59,792 nucleotides of DNA, taken from an uncultured Clostridia bacterium (GTDB lineage: Bacteria; Bacillota; Clostridia; TANB77; CAG-508). Where the stretch lies: contig CANQWQ010000009.1 in NCBI GenBank assembly GCA_947627595.1, positions 1-59,792 of the forward strand, read 5' to 3'. The position numbers were made by a program, and so were the translations under genes. The notes under the pieces are model-generated. The model saw only the letters and a list, made by a program, of their open reading frames with translations. It ran no database searches and was not told where the DNA came from. How positions within the stretch are numbered: position 1 is the stretch's first letter; every line of letters starts with the position of its first letter. Positions 43,373-52,000 of the stretch are shown in pieces.

Positions 43373-44176
43373 ATGAAAGACGCAAAAATGAGCGAAGTTC
43401 TGAATGGCTGGTTCTGGTCCTGGCTCGCAATAGCCGCCGCGCTGGTAGTGGGTATGATCCTTCTGCCGTCGCAAAAGGAGGTTTTGGCCTCTGTCATCCT
43501 GTTCCTGTTCTGTCTGATGCCGTTCCGCAATGCCCTTTACAGGCTGATCGTTTGGCTGATTGACTATCGCTGCAGCAATGACGACAAACTCAAGAAACGC
43601 CTGAACGCACACGCGACGATAAATACCTTTGCAAATCCGAAAGAACGTGTTATGAACACTGGTTTCTACAGAGAAATCTGGTGTGCCATTCTCGTCTCTT
43701 CCCTGATCTTAGGGTTGCTTTGGATGGTATTTAGAAACACGAGTTTTCAGGTGGTCTATGCCTGGGTAAGGTCTATTGAGTTCCTCGTGACTCTTAAGTA
43801 CTCTGCTCTGGCAATGCTGATTCTGGTAATCGTGAAGTGTGTCTATTACTACGGCGTGGTCTGGGCATGGGGAGTGATCCTCAATGATCAGATGTTTGAC
43901 AAAGAAACAGGAAAGTTTTCTTGGAAGGATGCCAGTTGGAGATTACTCATCATGGTAGTCGGCTATTACGCAAATATCCTACTAAGCGCGCTGCTCTTAA
44001 AGTATAGCCTGTCCATGACCCTTGCGAGCCTTGGGTATAAGACTTGCTTACTTCTATTCGGAGTGCCCACTCTCTATCTGCTCATCTGGAGAATCGGAAG
44101 GCTTTTGTTCCCGGCAGAAGCCACCGAGACCGAGGATGAGGGAGACGAGGATGAATACTTCGATGACGAGTTCTAA
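43373..44176 (+). CDS. Polytopic membrane protein of the GC-rich block (267 aa)
   Basis: The start at 43373 follows GGAAGGAGAGTGTCTT; earlier in-frame codons have no ribosome binding site. Five to six membrane helices: WLAIAAALVVGMILL, VLASVILFLFCLM, IWCAILVSSLILGLLWMVF, ALAMLILVIVKCVYYYGVV, WRLLIMVVGYYANILLSALL, LLFGVPTLYLLIW. A soluble loop NDDKLKKRLNAHATINTF lies after helix 2, and the C-terminal tail is strongly acidic (EDEGDEDEYFDDEF). I recognise no family. Its divergent pairing with an AIM24 protein suggests a joint membrane-associated role. Confidence 0.7.
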   Translation: MKDAKMSEVLNGWFWSWLAIAAALVVGMILLPSQKEVLASVILFLFCLMPFRNALYRLIVWLIDYRCSNDDKLKKRLNAHATINTFANPKERVMNTGFYREIWCAILVSSLILGLLWMVFRNTSFQVVYAWVRSIEFLVTLKYSALAMLILVIVKCVYYYGVVWAWGVILNDQMFDKETGKFSWKDASWRLLIMVVGYYANILLSALLLKYSLSMTLASLGYKTCLLLFGVPTLYLLIWRIGRLLFPAEATETEDEGDEDEYFDDEF

Positions 44177-44201
44177 ACACCGAGCCGGTTTCTTCGCCAA
44201 T

Positions 44202-44230
44202 GCCCCGGGGTTCCCGGGGCGCATTTTTTT
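44202..44230 (+). terminator. Terminator of 267-aa membrane protein gene
   Basis: GCCCCGGG / CCCGGGGC hairpin then GCATTTTTTT. The T-run also supplies the first base(s) of the next promoter's -35. Confidence 0.9.
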
Positions 44231-44257
44231 GACTTTTTTTATAATATATTATATAAT
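44229..44257 (+). promoter_or_regulatory. Consensus promoter for 129-aa membrane protein
   Basis: TTGACT (44229-44234), 17-base spacer, TATAAT (44252-44257). The leader of about 90 bases contains a CCCGA/TCGGG hairpin (44322-44337). Confidence 0.9.
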
Positions 44258-44351
44258 TATATTATCCTGGGTCGTACTGTCTTAGTCGATCCGGCGGGAG
44301 CAAAAACCATATTTTAAATCCCGATAATGTTCGGGAGAAGGAGGCAAAAGT

Positions 44352-44741
44352 ATGTATTACTCACTGCTATTCGCTGTAACCGTAATGTTGGCCTTTGTGC
44401 TGACGGGTGCTATGCGCATCACAATCCCTACCCCTGCTGACAATTACGAGGGTTGGCGCAGGACCGGCTTCATCGTGTTCCTGGTCATCGCGTCCCTCCT
44501 CACCAGCTTCATCGGCGAGTCCATTGCGGACATGAACGGTGCCATCATTGGTGGCCTTCTGGGTGTGGTTCTGGTCTATGTTGCCGGCATTACCCACTTC
44601 CTGAGATGGCTCATCAATCTGATCCCTGAAAGGGTCAGAAACGTCGTTTCCATGGTCGTTCGTATCATCGGCGTCGTTATCTTGGCTATCGCTTTCGTTC
44701 TCGTGGGCTACATCGTAATTCACTGGTGGTTCAGCATCTAA
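44352..44741 (+). CDS. Small four-helix membrane protein of the GC-rich block (129 aa)
   Basis: The start follows GAAGGAGGCAAAAGT. Four hydrophobic helices: LLFAVTVMLAFVLTG, GFIVFLVIASLLTSFIG, GAIIGGLLGVVLVYVAGI, IIGVVILAIAFVLVGYIVI, joined by short loops (TIPTPADNYEGWRRT, LINLIPERVRNV). There is no catalytic motif and no recognised family. It has its own promoter and terminator and no CGG codon. Small Gly-rich helix bundles like this can be pores, immunity proteins or assembly factors; none can be chosen here. Confidence 0.7.
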   Translation: MYYSLLFAVTVMLAFVLTGAMRITIPTPADNYEGWRRTGFIVFLVIASLLTSFIGESIADMNGAIIGGLLGVVLVYVAGITHFLRWLINLIPERVRNVVSMVVRIIGVVILAIAFVLVGYIVIHWWFSI

Positions 44742-44748
44742 GTAGGGT

Positions 44749-44778
44749 CCCCGCTCGTCACTAAGACGGGCGGGGTTT
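44749..44778 (+). terminator. Terminator of 129-aa gene, overlapping the HtrA-like 3' end
   Basis: CCCCGCTCGTC / GACGGGCGGGG hairpin then TTT. The stop codon of the convergent HtrA-like gene (44761-44763) lies in its loop region. Confidence 0.8.
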
Positions 44779-45858
44779 CCCATTTAAAATTACTTCTAAA
44801 TTTATTTCTTTTGTTCCTCTAATTATATTTAAATTAATTTCATCTTTTATAGATTTCGAATATATATATTCACTTAATTCTTGAAAAGAACTTAATTCAA
44901 TATCATCAACTTTTCTTATAATATCACCCGGCAAAATCTTATCTTTTAATGGACTTTCTTCATCTATTTTTTCAACATATATTCCAATTTTTAAATTATA
45001 ATCAGGATTTAAATATTTTAAAACATCATTATCAAACCCAAAAATTCCAAGATATGGTTCTTCAAAATTTTCGTCTTCTTTTAATCTATTTAAAATATTT
45101 TTTATTCTATTTATAGGAATTATTGAGCCGAGCTTACTTGAAGCTATTCCAAAAACTTCCCCATTTTTATTCAAAATTGCTCCTCCATTATATGAAGGTC
45201 CTATATCTAAATTTACTTTAATAACATCTTCTGAATAAATTGTTTCTGTCTCTCCAACAAGTTTCAAAGTAGTTTTTACTTTACTAATTAAAAGTTCGTT
45301 AAAATTTTCATCAAATTCATATCCTGTTGAATTACTCAAAATATATAACTTGTCACCTATTTCAAGATTGTCAGAATCTCCACAAGACAAAAATAATAAA
45401 TTCTCAGCAGAAATTTTTACGATAGAAATATCTAAATTAGAATCTGACCACTTAACTTCACCCGGATATATTGTTCCGTTTTTTAAAGTCACAAAGCAAG
45501 TCTCACCTTTTCCTCCAGTTGTTTCACAATTTGAAAGAATTAAACCATTTGAAGTTAGAATAAGTCCACTTCCAATTCCTAATTTTTCCTCAGAATTTTC
45601 GACGAAAACTGAAGTGTTCTTTTCATTTAATTTTGAAATTCCAACAACAGAATATCCTGAATTTTTAGCTAAATCTTTTGGACTAAACTCTGAATCTATT
45701 GTATCTGTTCCAGTTGCTTCTATATTTTTATAACTGCTATCTACACTATTATTTTCTATAATTTTTATTAAGCTTATTAAAATAGCAATTATAACCACTA
45801 ACAACACTAATATCAAAGCAATTCCAAGTGATTTATTTTTTCTAGTTTCATAATACAT
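44761..45858 (-). CDS. HtrA/DegP-like protein without catalytic triad (pseudoprotease)
   Basis: 365 aa. A membrane anchor (LGIALILVLLVVIIAILI) is followed by a trypsin-like domain and a PDZ domain (LKIGIYVEKIDEESPLKDKILPGDIIRKVDD). The fold landmarks are present (GSGLILTSNGLILSN, NLDISIVKI with Asp143, GGAILNKNGEVFGIAS). However, the His position is NCET (110-113) instead of N-x-H-V, and the catalytic Ser in GNSGG is replaced by Asn in SYNGG (Asn224). It is therefore probably a binding or scaffold protein. Its last codons (NGKPRPS) derive from the GC-rich block, so the original C-terminus was replaced. Confidence 0.8.
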   Translation of the reverse strand: MYYETRKNKSLGIALILVLLVVIIAILISLIKIIENNSVDSSYKNIEATGTDTIDSEFSPKDLAKNSGYSVVGISKLNEKNTSVFVENSEEKLGIGSGLILTSNGLILSNCETTGGKGETCFVTLKNGTIYPGEVKWSDSNLDISIVKISAENLLFLSCGDSDNLEIGDKLYILSNSTGYEFDENFNELLISKVKTTLKLVGETETIYSEDVIKVNLDIGPSYNGGAILNKNGEVFGIASSKLGSIIPINRIKNILNRLKEDENFEEPYLGIFGFDNDVLKYLNPDYNLKIGIYVEKIDEESPLKDKILPGDIIRKVDDIELSSFQELSEYIYSKSIKDEINLNIIRGTKEINLEVILNGKPRPS

Positions 45859-45942
45859 ATTCTTAATTTTTCTCCTTTAAAAATTGTTATTAATTTTTTC
45901 CAGAATTTGCATAAATTATTCATATTTTTTTGTCAAAATGTA

Positions 45943-45971
45943 TTGATTTTTAAAATAATCATTTATATAAT
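45943..45971 (+). promoter_or_regulatory. NRPS operon promoter
   Basis: TTGATT (45943-45948), 17-base spacer, TATAAT (45966-45971), 35 bases upstream of the NRPS start codon. Confidence 0.75.
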
Positions 45972-46006
45972 GCAATTAACTATTAAATAAATAGAAAGGC
46001 ACACAG

Positions 46007-49000
46007 ATGGAAGATTTTTACAATTTAACAAATCCTCAAAAAAGCATCTGGAACATGGAAAAATTTTTCGATGGAACTACTGTCGCTAATATTTTTGCTA
46101 GTGTCACTATATTAGACAAGCTTGATACAGAAATTCTAAAACAAGCTGTTTACAATGTGGTCAGAAAAAATGATAGTTTTAGAATCAGAATTATCATAAA
46201 AGACAACGTTCCGATGCAGTATATCAGTGAGTTTAAGCCTTTTGAAATTGAAACTTTTAATTTAAAAAAGGATGTTGAACTAGAGAAAATTAAAAAAGAA
46301 ATGGGAAGCCAAAGATTTAATGTCATTGACTCTAATTTATTTTGCTTTAAAATTGCAAAGTTTGCCGATGGACATGGAATCTTATTATTTAATATACATC
46401 ATACAATCGCTGATTCTTGGTCTTTGGGAATATTTTCCCAAAGAGTAATGAGTGAATATAATAAACTTAAAAATAATGAAGAAGTATCTGAAGAATCTGA
46501 TAATTCTTATATTGACTATATAATCTCAGAAAACGAATATAAACAAAGTAAAAAATATGAATCTGATAAAGAATACTGGTCTAAAATTTTTGAAACTATA
46601 CCAGAACAAGTTACGCTCCCTGACGGAAAAAACACAAATCTTCCTGACGCTAGCAGAGAGTCTTTTATGTTTCGTTCTGATATATCTGAAAAAATCAAGT
46701 CTTTCTGCGACAAAAATAAGATTTCAGTGTTCAATTTTTTTATGTCTATTTATTCTTTATATTTAGCTAAAATTTCAGGATTAGACGAATTTGTTATTGG
46801 AACACCAATTTTAAATAGAACTAATTTTAAAGAAAAACAAACAATGGGAATGTTTGTAAATACAATTCCTGTAAAAGTTACACTAAATAGAGATGATTCT
46901 TTTAGTGATTTTGCTAAGGCTCAAAGCTCAAGTATGCTTTCAAATTTAAAGCATCAAAAATATTCATATACTCAAATATTAGAAGATTTAAGAAAAGAAA
47001 ATTCAAGCTTATCTAACTTATATAATGTTGTAATTTCATATCAAATTACAAAAGCATATAACAAAGATTGCGGAAATTATTCAGCAGACTGGTATCAAAA
47101 TAATTATTCACCAAATGACTGTAGTATTCACATAACAGATTTAAATGATACTGGCGAGCTTTTAATACATTATGATTATTTGACTGAAAAATACAACAAA
47201 AAATATTTTCATGATTTACACAATAGAGTAATATTTATAATTAATCAAATCTTAGAAAATGAAGAAATTTCTATTGAAAATATTTCTATTTTGACTCAAT
47301 CTGAGGAATCAGACATCATAAATAAATTCAATGATACGAAAATAAAGTATCCAGAGAATTTAGATATGATAGATATGTTTGAAAGGAATGTATTAGAGAA
47401 TCCAAATAAAATAGCAGTAATATTTGAGAATGAAAAATTAACATATAGAGAATTAAATGAAAGAGCTAATAGTTTAGCTAATTTCTTAATTGATAATGGA
47501 ATAACATCTAATGATTATGTATCTATTCTATTAGATAGATCTTATAATATTGTTATTTCTGTTTATGCTGTTATTAAAGCAGGTGCTTCTTATGTCATCA
47601 TTGACAAAGATTATCCTGAAGAAAGAATTAATTATATTTTAAGAGATTGCAAGTCTAAATTTACTATTACTAACAGACTTATTGATAATTTTGATTATTC
47701 TAAATATGATAATAAAAATCTAGGAATGGCTCAAAATTACAGATTATGTACTATTTACACTTCTGGTTCTACTGGAAACCCTAAAGGTGTTTTATTACAT
47801 AAATATGGTTATTACAATTTAGTTAATGCATTTGATACTGATTTTGAACTTTCTAGTTTTAAGAAAGTTTTAGGTATTGCAAATGTTTCTTTTGACATGT
47901 TTGCATTTGAGATGTTCTCTTCTACACTACTTGGTAATACTCTAGTTTTAGCAAATGTTGAAGAACAAAAAAATCCTATTGCTATGAGTAAATTAATTAA
48001 AGATAATGATGTTGAATTTATGGTTACTACTCCTTCTAGAGCAGAGCTTTTACTTCTCGAAGAATGTGGTAATCCATTAGAAAATATCAAAGCTATTCTT
48101 TTAGGTGGAGAGAAATTTACAAGTAATTTATATTTAAGACTTAAAGAAGCTACAAATGCTAAGATATTTAACAGTTATGGTCCAACTGAGATTACATCTG
48201 CTTGTACTAACAAGTTAATTACATCTACTGACATTACAGTTGGTAAACCACTTCCTAACACTAAAGTTTATATTTGTGATAGCAAACTTCATTTACTTCC
48301 TATTGGAGTTATTGGAGAAATGTGTGTTGGAGGTGTTGGTGTTACTGATGGTTACTCTAACAACCCTAAAGCTTCTAAAGAACATTTTGTAGATAATCCA
48401 TTTGGAGAAGGAAAATTATATAGAACTGGTGATCTTGCTAGATTTCGTGAAGACGGTGAGATTGAATACATTGACAGGCTTGATGATCAAGTTAAGATTA
48501 GAGGCCTTCGTATTGAACTGGGCGAGATTGAATCAATTGTTCTAAAATATCCAAATATTCAAAAAGTTGTTGTTATTAAGCAAAGTGAAGGAACTAGAGA
48601 ATATCTTTCTTGCTACTATATTTCAAATAAAGATGCTAATATTTCTAACAATGAACTAAGAAAATTTATTTCTAAATATTTACCTAACTACATGATACCT
48701 TCTTATTTCATAAAATTAGACGATTTTAAATACACTCAAAATGGAAAAATAGATAAAAAATATTTAGCACAGTTTAAAAATCAAACATCTCAAAAAGAGA
48801 ATGTTTTGCCTAGAAATGAAACTGACAAAAAATTAATTAAAATTTTAGAAAATATTTTAAATGTTAAAAATATTAGTATAGAAGATTCATTTTTAGAACT
48901 AGGCGGAGATTCGCTATCTGCAATAAATTTAGTAATTAACATTCAGTCAGAATTTGGAGTAAAAATTTTTGTAAGAGATATTTTAGAAAATTTAAGAATC

Positions 49001-52000
49001 AAAAATATTTCTGATTTAATAGATAAATCTCAAAAAATTAGCAAAGTTCAAAAGCTTAAGAAAATTGAAAAAGCTCCATTTTATCCTGTTTCTTCAGCTC
49101 AGAAAAGAATGTACATTTCTAGCAAAATGGCTGGAGATACTTCTACAGCTTATAATATTGCAGGCGGACTTATTTTTGAACAAAAACTAAATGTAGAAAA
49201 AATTAAAAATTGTTTTAATAAGCTTATTGAAAGACATGAAGTTTTTAGAACTTCTTTTGACATGTCTGGAAATGAAATTATTCAAAAAATTTCTGACAAA
49301 GTAGATTTTAATGTTGAAACAATTGAAAAAGCTGATTTTTCTAATATTGAAATAATATTTAAAAATTTCTTAAGACCTTTTGATTTATCAAGACCACCAC
49401 TTTTAAGAGCGGAATTTGTAGATTTTACAAACAATAAATCTGCACTATTTATAAATATGCATCACATTATTTCAGATGGCGCTTCAATGGATATATTTAT
49501 AAATGAATTTTGCAAACTATATAATGATGAAAGTCTAGAAGAAATTAAATTTACTTATAAAGATTTTTCAGTTTTTGAAAATAATAGAATTAATTCTAAA
49601 GAATATAAAGAAGCTGAAACTTATTGGATAAATCAATTTGAAACAAGCGAAATTCCTGTTTTAAATATGCCAACAAATTATCAAAGGCCTTCTGTTAAAG
49701 GTTTTGAAGGAAACAGAGTTTATTCTTCAGTTCCAAAAGATATTTTTAAAAAAATTGAAGAATTAGCAAAAAGCCTAAATTTAACACCATATATGATACT
49801 TTTAAGTAGTTATTATATTCTTCTTTCAAAATATACTTCTGGAGATGACATTATAGTTGGTTCCCCAATAGTTGGAAGAGATTTAATCGAAACTCAAAAT
49901 ATGCTCGGAATGTTTGTAAACACATTAGCTTTGAGAAGCAAAATTGATGAAAATTTATCATTTAAAGAATATTTAGAAAGTGTTAAAAATACTGTTTTAG
50001 AAGGCTATAAGTATCAGATTTATCCATTTGATGAATTAGTAAATAAGCTTGATTTAAGAAGAGATTCAAGTAGAAGTGTTCTTTTTGACACAATGTTTAT
50101 TTACCAGAATAATGGCTATAGATCATTTAACATTGGTGATATAAAATCAAAATATTTTATACCAAACAGTAATACTTCAAAATATGATATTTCGTTAGAA
50201 GTTATTCCTGAAAATAATTCTTTAACACTTTATTTTGATTATTCTACAAGTCTATTTAAGCAAGAATTTATTGAAAAATTTGCTGAACATTATTTAAGAA
50301 TATTAGATATTATCTTAGAGAATAATGACATAAAAATTTCAGATTTAGATATTCTAACTTCTGAGGAGCAAGAAGACATCATAAATAAATTCAATGATAC
50401 GAAAATAAAGTATCCAGAGAATTTAGATATGATAGATATGTTTGAAAGGAATGTATTAGAGAATCCAAATAAAATAGCAGTAATATTTGAGAATGAAAAA
50501 TTAACATATAGAGAATTAAATGAAAGAGCTAATAGTTTAGCTAATTTCTTAATTGATAATGGAATAACATCTAATGATTATGTATCTATTCTATTAGATA
50601 GATCTTATAATATTGTTATTTCTGTTTATGCTGTTATTAAAGCAGGTGCTTCTTATGTCATCATTGACAAAGATTATCCTGAAGAAAGAATTAATTATAT
50701 TTTAAGAGATTGCAAGTCTAAATTTACTATTACTAACAGACTTATTGATAATTTTGATTATTCTAAATATGATAATAAAAATCTAGGAATGGCTCAAAAT
50801 TACAGATTATGTACTATTTACACTTCTGGTTCTACTGGAAACCCTAAAGGTGTTTTATTACATAAATATGGTTATTACAATTTAGTTAATGCATTTGATA
50901 CTGATTTTGAACTTTCTAGTTTTAAGAAAGTTTTAGGTATTGCAAATGTTTCTTTTGACATGTTTGCATTTGAGATGTTCTCTTCTACACTACTTGGTAA
51001 TACTCTAGTTTTAGCAAATGTTGAAGAACAAAAAAATCCTATTGCTATGAGTAAATTAATTAAAGATAATGATGTTGAATTTATGGTTACTACTCCTTCT
51101 AGAGCAGAGCTTTTACTTCTCGAAGAATGTGGTAATCCATTAGAAAATATCAAAGCTATTCTTTTAGGTGGAGAGAAATTTACAAGTAATTTATATTTAA
51201 GACTTAAAGAAGCTACAAATGCTAAGATATTTAACAGTTATGGTCCAACTGAGATTACATCTGCTTGTACTAACAAGTTAATTACATCTACTGACATTAC
51301 AGTTGGTAAACCACTTCCTAACACTAAAGTTTATATTTGTGATAGTAAACTTCATTTACTTCCTGTTGGTGTTATTGGAGAAATGTGTGTTGGAGGTGTT
51401 GGTGTTACTGATGGTTACTCTAACAATCCTAAAGCTTCTAAAGAACATTTTGTAGATAATCCATTTGGAGAAGGAAAATTATATAGAACTGGTGACCTTG
51501 CTAGATACCGTGAAGACGGTGAGATTGAATACATTGACAGACTTGATGATCAAGTTAAGATTAGAGGTCTTCGTATTGAATTAGGGGAAATTGAAAGTTT
51601 AATTTTAAGATACCCTAATATCAAGAAAACTACAATAATCAAGCAAACAGTTAATAATAGGGAATTTTTATCAGCATATTATGTAGCTGATAAAAAGATT
51701 GTTCATAGTGACTTAAGAAAATATTTATCAAAATATTTGCCAAATTATATGGTCCCATCTTATTACACTGCTTTAAATGATTTTAAATATACCAAAAACG
51801 GTAAAGTTGATAAAAGATCTTTGCCGCTTCCTACAGGTATTTTAAATATTACAAAAGAAAACTATGTTGCACCAACAACTGATTTACAAAAAAAATTAGT
51901 ATCAATTTGGGAAAAAGTATTAAATACAAAACCAGTTGGAGTTACTGATAACTTCTTTGAACTTGGCGGTGACTCACTTTTAGCAATGAATTTAAATATT

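Larger units (their letters stand above)
42224..44782. mobile_element. GC-rich three-gene block of foreign composition
   Basis: Base composition and codon use (CTG, GCC, ATC, GTC preferred) differ sharply from all surrounding sequence. The block holds three complete genes, each with a near-consensus promoter and a strong GC-rich terminator. It lies between the HtrA-like and CapA genes. Its right-hand terminator supplies the last seven codons and stop of the HtrA-like gene, so insertion has altered that gene's 3' end. No transposase, integrase or target duplication is seen. Confidence 0.7.

Noticed and set aside
42224-44782. GC-rich block as pure contig chimera.
   Set aside because: The neighbouring HtrA-like gene reads smoothly into it and its promoters are standard Firmicute type; kept as an insertion, though read coverage should be checked.
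47812-51153. Identical antisense frames of 92 codons (47812-48090 and 50875-51153).
   Set aside because: They are shadows of the duplicated A-domain core, not genes.
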